Assembly (NCBI RefSeq): GCF_041080655.1 | Contig: NZ_CP163525.1 | Span: 6,696,001-6,760,000, forward strand | DNA length: 64,000 bases | Origin: Streptomyces sp. CG4 | GTDB lineage: Bacteria > Actinomycetota > Actinomycetes > Streptomycetales > Streptomycetaceae | Direction: 5' to 3' | Shown here: positions 8,385 through 16,172 of the stretch, one piece after another | How positions within the stretch are numbered: position 1 is the stretch's first letter | Layout of the letters: every line of letters starts with the position of its first letter | The notes under the pieces: generated by a model | Seen by the model: only the letters and a program-made list of their open reading frames with translations | What the model was told of the DNA's origin: nothing | Database searches by the model: none | Position numbers and translations under genes: made by a program

Positions 8385-8747
8385 TCATTCCTCTTCCTCG
8401 CCGGGCTGTTCCTCCCCGCTCGGCCGCTCCTGGGCGTGCTTCAGCCGGGTGCGGGCCTCCACGCGGTCCGCTGCCGCGACCTCGGCCCAGAAGCGGTGCG
8501 TGCTGATGAACACCGCCAGCTCGTGCTCGCGGCGGCGCAGCTTCTCCACCTCGGCCTGTTCGTCCGCCGTCCAGCCCGGGGACGCGGGCCGCTCCACTCT
8601 GCGCCAGCCGGTGTCGTCGCTGAAGCCGTCCATCGGCTGCACCGACCAGGGCAGTCGCTTGAGCAGGGCCGACAGCTCGGCCCGGACCTGATGCAGCTCC
8701 TCCTGACCGGCGAGGAGGTCACTGGGGAATTCATAGGTCGTCGCCAC
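8385..8747 (-). CDS. Conserved hypothetical acidic/coiled-coil protein
   Basis: 120 residues starting MATTYEFPSDLLAGQEELHQ. The protein is helical and charged, with a central DDTGWRRVERPASPGW segment, a DEQAEVEKLRRREHELAVFI helix and a very acidic tail (GEEEE). I recognise the style of a small actinobacterial conserved protein next to tRNA-Val but no named family. It is transcribed toward the tRNA, with the terminator at 8337-8363 between them. Its upstream gap (8748-8848) holds a CGAACGCGTTCG palindrome. Confidence 0.7.
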   Translation of the reverse strand: MATTYEFPSDLLAGQEELHQVRAELSALLKRLPWSVQPMDGFSDDTGWRRVERPASPGWTADEQAEVEKLRRREHELAVFISTHRFWAEVAAADRVEARTRLKHAQERPSGEEQPGEEEE

Positions 8748-8848
8748 GCGGCAATGCTACGCCTGTTCGATTTTGGGTGGCGAGCTCGTTCGTGGGGCTG
8801 CCGGGAGGTTCAGCCAAACGGGTGGTCGAACGCGTTCGTGTTGCTCGC

Positions 8849-8884
8849 CGTCGGCCCAGTGGCGGTTGAACCACTGGGCCGACG
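8849..8884 (-). terminator. Strong terminator after the ketopantoate reductase-like gene
   Basis: CGTCGGCCCAGTGG pairs perfectly with CCACTGGGCCGACG around an 8-base loop (CGGTTGAA). It starts 7 bp after the stop of the minus-strand gene at 8892. Confidence 0.85.
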
Positions 8885-8891
8885 GGCGTCC

Positions 8892-9791
8892 TCAGTGGCC
8901 GGTGGCGCGCAGTTCGTCCATCAGGCGGGCCGTCACCGGTACCGCTACGCCGTGCCGGGCGGCCGCGCGCAGCAGCGCCCCGCCGATGGCGTCGAGTTCG
9001 AGCGGGCGGCCCGCCTCGGCGTCGCGCTGCATGGAGGACTTGCTCCCGGGCGGGAAGGCGTCGTACCGGGCCAGCGCCTGGGCCGGGTCGGCGGGGGCGC
9101 CGCAGGCGCGGCTGACGGCGGCGGTCTCGGCGACCAGGGACTCCAGTTCCGCACGGTGCCGGGTGCGGACCTCGCCGAGGGGGAGGCCGTACCGGGTGGT
9201 GAGCAGGGCGAAGGGGGCGAGGAATGCCATCTTGGCCCACAGCGCCGCCGTCTCGTCCTCCAGCACCCGGGCCGTCACGCCGGCGGACGTGAGGAGCGCC
9301 GCCAGCTGATCGAGGCGGGGGCGGGGGACGGTGTCGCCGGCGAGGTCCATCTCCGCGAACGGGCTGCCGTGCTCGATCACGCCCGGGGCGAGGCGGGTGG
9401 ACTCCACGCGGATCACGGCGGGCGCCACCCGGTCGGGGCGGTAGCGGTCGCGCAGGGCCGCGGGGTGCTCGACGCCGTTCAGCAGCGGTACGACGAGGGT
9501 GTCGCCGAGGGCGGCGGGCGGGACGCGGGTGAGGGCGGCGTCCAGGGCGGTGTGCTTGACGGCGACGAGGCAGGCGTCCACCGGTTCGCGCAGTTCCGTG
9601 TCGGCCTCGACGGGGGCCGTGAAGTCGCCGAACTGGCGGCTGCGGACCTGGATGCCGGTGCTGCGCAGGGTGTCGGCCGTCTCTTCCCGGGCCAGGCAGA
9701 TGACGCGGTGGCCGGAGCGGGAGAGCAGGGCGGCGAGGAGGCCGCCGGTGCCGCCGGGGCCGAGGATGGCCACGGTGTTCTTGGTCGCCAT
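8892..9791 (-). CDS. 2-dehydropantoate 2-reductase (ketopantoate reductase) family
   Basis: 299 residues. The N-terminal Rossmann motif is VAILGPGGTGGLLAALL (NADPH binding). A VKHTALDAAL segment follows and a C-terminal helical domain carries KMAFLAPFALLTTRYG and the SSMQRDAEAGRPLELDAI signature of the ApbA_C domain, in which the SSM.D..G..TE-type motif recognises the substrate. Members reduce ketopantoate to pantoate in coenzyme A synthesis, but many actinobacterial paralogues have unknown substrates. The gene stands alone, divergent from a DUF2277 gene, with its own terminator, so pantothenate synthesis is likely but not proven by context. Confidence 0.85.
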   Translation of the reverse strand: MATKNTVAILGPGGTGGLLAALLSRSGHRVICLAREETADTLRSTGIQVRSRQFGDFTAPVEADTELREPVDACLVAVKHTALDAALTRVPPAALGDTLVVPLLNGVEHPAALRDRYRPDRVAPAVIRVESTRLAPGVIEHGSPFAEMDLAGDTVPRPRLDQLAALLTSAGVTARVLEDETAALWAKMAFLAPFALLTTRYGLPLGEVRTRHRAELESLVAETAAVSRACGAPADPAQALARYDAFPPGSKSSMQRDAEAGRPLELDAIGGALLRAAARHGVAVPVTARLMDELRATGH

Positions 9792-9883
9792 GAGGCTGTT
9801 CCCTTCGTCGGTCGGCCCCGGGGTTCGGTGGCCGCCTTCGACGTGATCTTCGCACCGGGCGCGGTGTGCGTGAGACTGGGGGC

Positions 9884-10153
9884 ATGTGCCGGAGCATCAA
9901 GACACTGCGTCCGCCCGTGCTGCCCGGCGAGGCCACGGACGACGACATCCACGCCGCCGCCCTGCAGTACGTGCGGAAGGTCTCGGGATTCCGGGCGCCC
10001 GCCGCGCACAACCGCGAGGCCTTCGACCGCGCGGTGGCCGCCGTGGCCGAGGCCACGGCCGAGCTTCTCGGCGGGTTGGAGGTGCGGGGCCAGTCGGTGC
10101 GCGGTGTCCAGTCGCGCGAAGTGTCACCTTCCGCAATCCGGCATGACGGATAA
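9884..10153 (+). CDS. DUF2277 small protein
   Basis: 89 residues starting MCRSIKTLRPP, followed by EATDDDIHAAALQYVRKVSGF and a helical C-terminus. This is the DUF2277 signature: the conserved MCR(N/S)I start and a YVRK(I/V)SG helix. The ATG at 9884 is preceded by GGGGGC at short spacing. Family function is unknown. It is divergent from the reductase gene at 9791 across 92 bp, so both promoters must lie there. Confidence 0.85.
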   Translation: MCRSIKTLRPPVLPGEATDDDIHAAALQYVRKVSGFRAPAAHNREAFDRAVAAVAEATAELLGGLEVRGQSVRGVQSREVSPSAIRHDG

Positions 10154-10267
10154 CTCGGATTAGGGACATGGAGGGTTGGGGCGCACAGGGCATGATGAAG
10201 CGCGCCGTCCGCTTATGGCTCACGCCGGCGCACGCCATCCCGCCCCAACTGCCCGGGAGTCCCTCCT

Positions 10268-12199
10268 TTGTCTGCACCGAGCCAGGAATCCCCCACGGTC
10301 TCCGTCGCCCTGGTCGGGGCCGGGCCGCGCGGAACCAGCGTGCTGGAACGCATCTGCGCCTCCGCGCCGGAGCTGCTCCCGCCCGGTGTCCGGCTGACGG
10401 TCCATGTGATCGACCCGGCGGCGCCCGGCCCGGGGCGGGTCTGGCGGACCACGCAGCCGGCCGAGCTACTGATGAACACGGTGGCGAGCCAGGTGACGCT
10501 GTTCACCGACGACAGCGTGGACTGCGCGGGCCCGGTCCGCCCCGGACCGAGTCTGCACGAGTGGGCGGCCGGCGAGGTGGGCCCGGACGACTATCCGACC
10601 CGCGCGCACTTCGGCCGCTATCTGGAGTGGGTCTTCGCCCGCACCCTCCGCGAGGCGCCGGAGGCGATACGCGTCGAGATCCACCGGACCCGTGCCGTAC
10701 GGCTGGACGACGCCGCCGACGGCCGGCAGGTGCTCACCCTCGACGACGGCCGGGTGCTGTCCGGGCCGGCCGCGGTCGTGCTGGCCCAGGGCCATCTGCC
10801 CACCGCCGAGGGCGAGGAGCACCGGCGCAGCGCCGCGTACGCCGCCCGGCACGGCCTCACCCACGTCCCGCCCGCCAATCCGGCCGACGTCGAGCTCGGC
10901 GCCGTACGGCCGGGCGAGGCCGTGCTGCTGCGCGGCCTCGGGCTGAACTTCTTCGACCACCTGGCGCTCCTCACCAGCGGCCGGGACGGCCGCTTCGTCC
11001 GGGACGGGCCGGGCGGCACCCTGCGCTATCTGCCCTCCGGGCGGGAACCGCGCCTGTACGCCGGCTCCCGGCGCGGGGTGCCGTACCAGGCGCGCGGCGA
11101 CAACGCCAAGGGCCCCTACGGCCGGCACGCCCCGCTGCTGCTCACCCCGGAGGTGATCGCGGGCTTCCGCAAGCGCGCCGACTCCGGCGAGGCGCCCGAC
11201 TTCCTCGCGGAGATATGGCCGTTGGTCGCGAAGGAGGTGGAGACGGTCTACTACCGCGCGCTGATCGAGAGCGCGGGCGATACGGGCCGCACCGGCTGTG
11301 CCGGGCGCTCCGCCTTCACCGAGCGCTTTCTCGCCCTGCCCCACGGCGATCCCCAAGAGGCGCTGCTGCTGGACGAGTTCGGGGTCGGGTCGGCGGAGCG
11401 GTGGTGCTGGGAGCGGGTGTCGCGGCCGTACGGGGAGCGGGAGTTCGCGGATCCGGGGGAGTGGCGGGCGTGGCTGCTGGGGTATCTGCGCGAGGACGCC
11501 GCGCAGGCCGCGCTGGGCAATGTGCGCGGCCCGCTCAAGGCGGCCCTCGACGTGCTGCGGGACCTGCGCAACGAGATACGGCTGGTGGTCGACCACGGCG
11601 GGCTGAGCGGCATCTCCCGGCGGGCACATCTGGACCACTGGTACACGCCGCTGAACGCCTTTCTGTCCATCGGCCCGCCCCGGCGCCGGATCGAGGAACT
11701 GGTGGCTCTGCTGGAGGCGGGCGTGGTGGAGGTGCTCGGCCCGCGTCTGGAGGTGCGGCCGATGCGGGAGGCCTGGCTGGCGTCCTCGCCGGATGTGCCG
11801 GGCTCCGGTGTCCGTGTGACGACTCTCATAGAGGCGCGCCTTCCGGAACCGGATCTGCGGTACACGGCCGACGCGTTGCTCGCCGGGCTGCTCGCGGACG
11901 GCGGCTGCCGGCCGCACACGGTGGACGGCTACGAAACCGGCGGGCTGGACGTGACGCGCCGCCCGTACCACCTGATCGATCGTCAAGGAGCCGTGCACGC
12001 AAGGAGATTCGCCTTCGGTGTGCCCACGGAGGGCGTGCACTGGGTGACGGCGGCCGGGGCCCGGCCGGGGGTGGACTCGGTCACGCTGTCGGACGCCGAC
12101 GCGGTCGCGCGGGCCGTCCTGCGGACGGCCGCCGCCGAGGCGGAGCCGCAAGCGGAAGCGGAAGCATGGCCAAATGTTGAACTTGCAAGCACTGATTAG
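10268..12199 (+). CDS. FAD/NAD(P)-binding protein (PF13454-type)
   Basis: 643 residues. The TTG at 10268 is chosen because GGGAG lies 7 bases upstream and the reading starts just before the dinucleotide fold VSVALVGAGPRGTSVLERI. Other landmarks are a VVLAQGH segment (second nucleotide contact), RGLGLNFFD, and a C-terminal half with HLDHWYTPLNAFLSIGPP. The architecture is that of FAD-NAD(P)-binding monooxygenase-like proteins common in Streptomyces, with no assigned substrate. No partner gene adjoins it; DoxX starts 107 bp downstream behind an inverted repeat overlapping this stop codon. Confidence 0.8.
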   Translation: MSAPSQESPTVSVALVGAGPRGTSVLERICASAPELLPPGVRLTVHVIDPAAPGPGRVWRTTQPAELLMNTVASQVTLFTDDSVDCAGPVRPGPSLHEWAAGEVGPDDYPTRAHFGRYLEWVFARTLREAPEAIRVEIHRTRAVRLDDAADGRQVLTLDDGRVLSGPAAVVLAQGHLPTAEGEEHRRSAAYAARHGLTHVPPANPADVELGAVRPGEAVLLRGLGLNFFDHLALLTSGRDGRFVRDGPGGTLRYLPSGREPRLYAGSRRGVPYQARGDNAKGPYGRHAPLLLTPEVIAGFRKRADSGEAPDFLAEIWPLVAKEVETVYYRALIESAGDTGRTGCAGRSAFTERFLALPHGDPQEALLLDEFGVGSAERWCWERVSRPYGEREFADPGEWRAWLLGYLREDAAQAALGNVRGPLKAALDVLRDLRNEIRLVVDHGGLSGISRRAHLDHWYTPLNAFLSIGPPRRRIEELVALLEAGVVEVLGPRLEVRPMREAWLASSPDVPGSGVRVTTLIEARLPEPDLRYTADALLAGLLADGGCRPHTVDGYETGGLDVTRRPYHLIDRQGAVHARRFAFGVPTEGVHWVTAAGARPGVDSVTLSDADAVARAVLRTAAAEAEPQAEAEAWPNVELASTD

Positions 12200-12212
12200 G
12201 GAGCCCTAACCT
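12196..12212. promoter_or_regulatory. Inverted repeat resembling a DtxR/IdeR iron box
   Basis: TTAGGGAGCCCTAACCT has TTAGGG/CCCTAA arms and agrees at 13 of 19 positions, by my alignment, with the classic iron box TTAGGTTAGCCTAACCTAA. It overlaps the stop of the FAD gene and lies about 95 bp before DoxX. Confidence 0.35.
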
Positions 12213-12306
12213 GGGTCCCTCGTTCGGTACCGCCGCCCCCACGACCGGCCACGCACACCACACGTCCCCGGCCGGCCCGACCGCCACCGAAGAGGAGAAC
12301 CCCCTC

Positions 12307-12759
12307 ATGACCGCACGTCTCAACTCCGCTCAGCCCTATGTCCTCGGGCTCTTCCGCATCGTCGTAGGCCTGCTCTTCGCCGTGCACGGCGCCGCGTCCC
12401 TCTTCGGCGTCCTCGGCGGCGCCGCCGGCACCCAGGGCGGCACAATCCCCACCGGCACCTGGCCCGGCTGGTACGCGGCCGTGATCCAGCTGGTCGCCGG
12501 CGCCCTGGTGCTCCTCGGCCTCGGCACCCGCGGGGCCGCGCTGATCGCCTCGGGCTCGATGGCGTACGCCTACTTCGACGTCCACCAGCAGGCCGCGCTC
12601 TGGCCCATCCAGAACGGCGGCGAGCTGTCGGTCCTGTTCTGCTGGGCGTTCTTCCTGCTGGTCTTCACCGGCTCCGGCGCCTTCGGTCTCGACCGCCTCG
12701 TCGTCCGCCGCACCGCCACGGACGACGCGGCCGCCGAGCGGGCCCCGATAGCGGCCTGA
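12307..12759 (+). CDS. DoxX-family membrane protein
   Basis: 150 residues with four membrane segments. Landmarks are LGLFRIVVGLLFAVHGAASL (helix 1 with the DoxX R-x-x-x-G-x-x-F-x-x-H-G pattern), AAVIQLVAGALVLLGLGTR, AALIASGSMAYAYF and LSVLFCWAFFLLVFTGSG. GAGGAGAA lies upstream of the ATG. DoxX/SURF4 members are linked to redox and thiosulfate metabolism in some bacteria and to a membrane-associated oxidoreductase complex with SodA in mycobacteria. A secreted SOD-like gene lies convergently next door (12915-13442), which is suggestive only. Confidence 0.85.
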   Translation: MTARLNSAQPYVLGLFRIVVGLLFAVHGAASLFGVLGGAAGTQGGTIPTGTWPGWYAAVIQLVAGALVLLGLGTRGAALIASGSMAYAYFDVHQQAALWPIQNGGELSVLFCWAFFLLVFTGSGAFGLDRLVVRRTATDDAAAERAPIAA

Positions 12760-12807
12760 CGCACACCGGCCCGATGACGGCCTGACGCGCAGCGGCCTGA
12801 TGGGTGC

Positions 12808-12841
12808 GGCGCCCTTCCCCCGTCACGAGGGGAAGGGCGCC
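12808..12841. terminator. Bidirectional terminator between DoxX and the SOD-like gene
   Basis: GGCGCCCTTCCCC and GGGGAAGGGCGCC form a 13-bp stem around a loop of about 8 bases. It lies between two convergent genes. Confidence 0.85.
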
Positions 12842-12914
12842 GTCCTGCGTTCGGCCCGCTCCCGCCGGCGCGTCCTGCCGCGCGGCCCGGCCGTGGGCTC
12901 TCGCGGTCCGCCTA

Positions 12915-13442
12915 CTACTTCTTGCCGAACGGCACGGTGAGGCAGGCCACCCGGGCGCCCTTGGTGCCGGGTTCACTGTGGATCACCACCGAGGCGGCCT
13001 CGCCCTTCCGGAAGGCCCAGGTGTGCTGGGCGGTGGCCGTGCCCTGGCCGTGGGCGTCGGCCTTGAAGTCCAGCCAGACCTCGTTCTTGGCGTTCACGTG
13101 GGCGGTGTCCATGCCGACCTTGTTCTGGTAGTGCGAGCCGGCGGCGGCGGGGTCGGCGCCGCAGGCCTTCTGGTGGACGTGGACCCCGAAGGAGTGGCCG
13201 GCCTTGACGCCGGTGACCCGCAGCTGGACGGTGGTGACGCCGTTCCGCTGGATCTGCTGCCGGACCCGGATCCGGGCGCCCGCCGGGATCAGGCTCTGGT
13301 TGTATGTCACCGCCGTCGACTTCGCGGATGCGGCCGGTGGGGCGAACTTGCCGACGGTCTCCAGTGAGACGCCGGGAGTGCTCGCGCTCCCGGTCGCGAA
13401 CAGGGCTGCGGCAAGAGCGCCCGCGTATACGGCTGCGACCAT
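12915..13442 (-). CDS. Secreted Cu/Zn superoxide dismutase-family protein
   Basis: 175 residues from the ATG at 13442; GTGs at 13454 and 13451 abut the AGAAGG ribosome site and are less likely. The N-terminus is a signal peptide (VAAVYAGALAAALFATGSAS). The Cu/Zn SOD fold shows in GHSFGVHVHQKACG (two Cu-ligand His), GSHYQ (bridging His) and SVVIHSEPG (fourth Cu-ligand His). The paired disulfide cysteines are KACG and RVACL. The zinc loop reads TAHVNAKNEV where canonical SODs have a His-Val-Gly-Asp motif, so the zinc aspartate seems to be missing. It may be a SodC-like enzyme with a degenerate zinc site, or a copper-only type. Confidence 0.8.
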   Translation of the reverse strand: MVAAVYAGALAAALFATGSASTPGVSLETVGKFAPPAASAKSTAVTYNQSLIPAGARIRVRQQIQRNGVTTVQLRVTGVKAGHSFGVHVHQKACGADPAAAGSHYQNKVGMDTAHVNAKNEVWLDFKADAHGQGTATAQHTWAFRKGEAASVVIHSEPGTKGARVACLTVPFGKK

Positions 13443-13712
13443 GATGTGCACCACCTTCTGCGCTTATGCGCCGTTTTGTTGGGATATCGGCCTTATGTGA
13501 ATGCACGGCCTCTCTCCCTTGCTACGGGACGCGGGACGGCTCCGCCGGTCACGATGGGCTGCTCGGGTGAAAACGCTCTGTAATGCCCCATAAGTGACAT
13601 GGGTGTCATGAGTCCAGTGCGTGCCATCAGTCCCATGAGCCCCCCGAAGCCCGTCTGTCACACCCCCCGCGTACGCTGTATGGCTGTCAACGGGGGAGCA
13701 ACGGGAGTCGTC

Positions 13713-14327
13713 GTGTTGGAGAGTCTGGGGTCGCTGGCCACCGGACCGTGGATCTATGCCGCGGTGGCCGTGTCCGTCCTGCTCGACGTGTTCGTGCCGG
13801 TGCTGCCGAGCGGCGTGCTGGTCATCATGGCGGGTACGGCAGCGGCGGCGGGGTCGGGAGCGGCGGCCGGCCGGGGCGGGCCCGCCGTGCCGGATCTGCT
13901 GGCGCTGGTCCTCTCCGCGGCGACCGCCTCGGTCCTCGGCGATCTCGTGGCCTACCGGCTGGCCTGGCGGGGCGGTGCCCGGCTGGACCGGGCGATAGCC
14001 CGCTCCCGGCGGCTGACCAGCGCGCAGGAACGTCTCGGCGATGCCCTGGCGCGGGGCGGCGGCGCGCTGGTCGTCTTGGCCCGCTTCGCCCCCGCCGGCC
14101 GCTCGGTCGTCTCCTTCTGCGCGGGCGCCGCCCACCGCCGCGCCCGCGACTTCGTCCCCTGGTCCGCCCTGGCCGGCCTCTCCTGGGCCGCCTACAGCGT
14201 CGCCCTCGGGTACTACGGCGCCCAGTGGCTCGGCGCGACCTGGCTCGCCACGGCCGTCTCCCTGGGCGCGCTGTTCGGCGCGGGCGCGGTGGCGGGATAT
14301 CTGGTGCGGCGCCGCCCGGCTTCCTGA
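13713..14327 (+). CDS. DedA-like integral membrane protein
   Basis: 204 residues from the GTG at 13713, preceded by GGGAG at a 5-base spacing; an upstream ATG at 13680 is possible. Membrane segments run from WIYAAVAVSVLLDVFVPVLP through LVLSAATASVLGDLVAY and LSWAAYSVALGYYGA to LFGAGAVAGYLV. The segment RFAPAGRSVVSFCAGAA fits the DedA/SNARE-associated motif with two conserved arginines. DedA proteins are thought to be proton-coupled lipid flippases or scramblases acting on undecaprenyl phosphate or phospholipids. The gene stands alone. Confidence 0.75.
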   Translation: MLESLGSLATGPWIYAAVAVSVLLDVFVPVLPSGVLVIMAGTAAAAGSGAAAGRGGPAVPDLLALVLSAATASVLGDLVAYRLAWRGGARLDRAIARSRRLTSAQERLGDALARGGGALVVLARFAPAGRSVVSFCAGAAHRRARDFVPWSALAGLSWAAYSVALGYYGAQWLGATWLATAVSLGALFGAGAVAGYLVRRRPAS

Positions 14328-14406
14328 GGGCGGCGGTCGCGGGCGGTTCCGTCCGCCGGTGGCTCGCCGGGCCGGCGGAGACACTCGGGAGTTGTCCATG
14401 ACAAGG

Positions 14407-14437
14407 TTGCCGACTAAACCTTCACGTCCCTTACGAT
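14407..14437 (+). promoter_or_regulatory. Candidate promoter for the manganese-riboswitch transcript
   Basis: TTGCCG (14407-14412) and TACGAT (14432-14437) are 19 bp apart and lie about 10 bp before the riboswitch begins. This fits a vegetative-type promoter with a slightly long spacer. Confidence 0.45.
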
Positions 14438-14442
14438 GGGGA

Positions 14443-14640
14443 GCGCAGAAGGGGAGTAGCTCTTCGCCGGACCGTCGACATACTGCTCAGCCAGCCTGAG
14501 CCGGCGCCCGGAGGCGGACCGCCGCATCTCATCGAGGCCCGCCAGCGAGACCTTCGGCAAGCAGTGCACGTCCATGTCCCGCGACAGGGACGCCGAGTGT
14601 GCTGCCGTGCCGAGGTGTCATCGCGTGACGTACCGCACTC
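14443..14640 (+). ncRNA. yybP-ykoY (manganese-sensing) riboswitch
   Basis: The leader contains the family landmarks in order: AAGGGGAGTAGC (14449-14460), a CGTCGACATACTGC arm, a GCC-rich multi-branched region, and GCGAGACCTTCGGCAAGC (about 14545-14561). These match the yybP-ykoY element, which binds Mn2+. It sits directly before a TMEM165/GDT1-type transporter, the commonest partner of this riboswitch in actinobacteria. The exact 3-prime end and expression platform were not resolved. Confidence 0.82.
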
Positions 14641-14672
14641 TCGGCGGGGCAGCCCCGACCGATTGAGGAACC

Positions 14673-15254
14673 TTGATCAGCATCACCGTGACGGCGCTCG
14701 TCTTCGGCGTCATCTTCCTCGCCGAACTGCCGGACAAGACCGCGCTCGCCGGTCTCGTCCTCGGCACCCGTTACCGCGCGAGCTACGTCTTCGCGGGTGT
14801 CGCCGCCGCCTTCCTCCTGCACGTCGTGCTGGCCGTCGCGGCCGGCAGCGTGCTGAACCTGCTGCCGCACCAGATCGTCTCCGCGCTCACCGGCGTCCTC
14901 TTCCTCGGCGGCGCGGCCGTGCTCCTGATGAAGAAGGACGAGGACGAGGAGGACATCAAGAAGCCCGCCGACCAGTCCTTCTGGAGGGTCGCCGGTACGG
15001 GCTTCATGCTCATCCTCGTCGCCGAGTTCGGCGATCTCACCCAGATCATGACCGCCAACCTCGCCGCCCGCTACAACGACCCCGTCTCCGTCGGCCTCGG
15101 CGCGGTGCTCGGCCTGTGGGCCGTCGCCGGACTCGGCATCGTCGGCGGAAAGGCCCTGATGAAGAGGGTGCCGCTGCGGCTGATCACGCAGGTCGCGGCG
15201 CTGCTGATGCTCGGCCTCGGGGTGTGGAGCCTGTACGGGGCGGTGGCGGGCTGA
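14673..15254 (+). CDS. TMEM165/GDT1 (UPF0016) cation transporter
   Basis: 193 residues. The TTG at 14673 is used because GAGGAA is correctly spaced and homologues begin at this point. Two family motifs are present: ELPDKTAL in the first half and EFGDLTQI in the second, each an E-x-x-D-x-T type cation site in a six-helix protein. A charged loop MKKDEDEEDIKK separates the halves. Members export or exchange Mn2+ or Ca2+. The Mn riboswitch in front implies Mn-induced expression and a manganese-export role. The first motif has ELPD where EXGD is typical, as in many Streptomyces copies. Confidence 0.9.
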   Translation: MISITVTALVFGVIFLAELPDKTALAGLVLGTRYRASYVFAGVAAAFLLHVVLAVAAGSVLNLLPHQIVSALTGVLFLGGAAVLLMKKDEDEEDIKKPADQSFWRVAGTGFMLILVAEFGDLTQIMTANLAARYNDPVSVGLGAVLGLWAVAGLGIVGGKALMKRVPLRLITQVAALLMLGLGVWSLYGAVAG

Positions 15255-15476
15255 GCGCGCGGGGCCGAGGCGGGCCGAGGCCGGGCGGGCTGAACGGTCG
15301 GTGAATCCTTGGGGGAGATGGTGGCGGGATCCGCCCGGGTTTTGTACCGTGGAGAAACAAAGTGGCTCCCGCCCGTTTTCCCTGACCGGCGGGCGGGGCC
15401 GCCTTGTTCCCCCGGCCTGGGTTCTTCTCGTTCCCGGCCTGAGGTCTTCTCGTTCCCGTCGTTCCTGGAGCTGCCG

Positions 15477-16145
15477 ATGACGGCCACCACCACGCCCACC
15501 GTCCTCACCGCCCGCGCGCTCCTGCTCGACATGGACGGCACGCTCGTCAACTCGGACGCCGTCGTCGAGCGCATCTGGCGCCACTGGGCCGAGCAGCACG
15601 GGCTGGACGGCGACGAGGTGATGAAGGTCGTGCACGGCCGGCAGGGCCACGCCTCCATGGCCGTACTGCTGCCCGACCGGCCCGTCGAGCAGAACCTCGC
15701 CGACAACGCCCGCATGCTCGCCGAGGAGACCTCCGACACCGACGGCGTGGTCGAGATCCCCGGCGCGAGCGCCTTCCTCGCCGCACTGCGCGGTCTGCCG
15801 CACGCGCTGGTCACCTCCGCCGACGTCGCGCTGTCCACCGCCCGGATGAACGCCGCCGGGCTCCCGCTGCCGGACGTGCGGATCACCGCCGAGTCGGTCG
15901 GCGCGAGCAAGCCCGATCCCGAGGGCTTCCTGAAGGGCGCGGCCGAGCTGGGGGTGGACCCGGCCGACTGCGTGGTCTTCGAGGACTCCGGGGCCGGTAT
16001 CGCGGCCGGGCGCGCCGCGGGGATGGCCGTGGTGGGGGTCGGTCCTCGTGCCGGGAGCCATGGTCCCGACGTGACCGTGTCCGACCTCACGCAGGTGCGG
16101 GTCGAGGCGATGGAAGACGGGACGATTCGGCTGCACATCGGCTGA
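15477..16145 (+). CDS. HAD-IA family hydrolase (beta-phosphoglucomutase/phosphatase-like)
   Basis: 222 residues. The ATG at 15477 has CTGGAG upstream. Motif I LLLDMDGTLVNSDAVV is the HAD nucleophile signature, ALVTSADV is motif II, GASKPDPEGF is motif III and VVFEDSGAGIAAGRAAGM is motif IV. The small helical cap after motif I places it in subfamily IA (2-deoxyglucose-6-phosphate or glycerol phosphatase-like, or phosphoglucomutase-like). The substrate is unknown. It is monocistronic, with 222 bp of upstream DNA containing TTGTAC-like promoter elements near 15341. Confidence 0.85.
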   Translation: MTATTTPTVLTARALLLDMDGTLVNSDAVVERIWRHWAEQHGLDGDEVMKVVHGRQGHASMAVLLPDRPVEQNLADNARMLAEETSDTDGVVEIPGASAFLAALRGLPHALVTSADVALSTARMNAAGLPLPDVRITAESVGASKPDPEGFLKGAAELGVDPADCVVFEDSGAGIAAGRAAGMAVVGVGPRAGSHGPDVTVSDLTQVRVEAMEDGTIRLHIG

Positions 16146-16172
16146 CGTCCCGATGCGGGGGTCTGCCGGCGG

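Noticed and set aside
8826..8839. TCGAACGCGTTCGT, 7 of 8 fixed positions of a KstR box
   Set aside because: It lies between a terminator and an unrelated small gene, and its last base is wrong. A CGAACGCGTTCG palindrome is expected by chance in DNA this GC-rich, so it is not called an operator.
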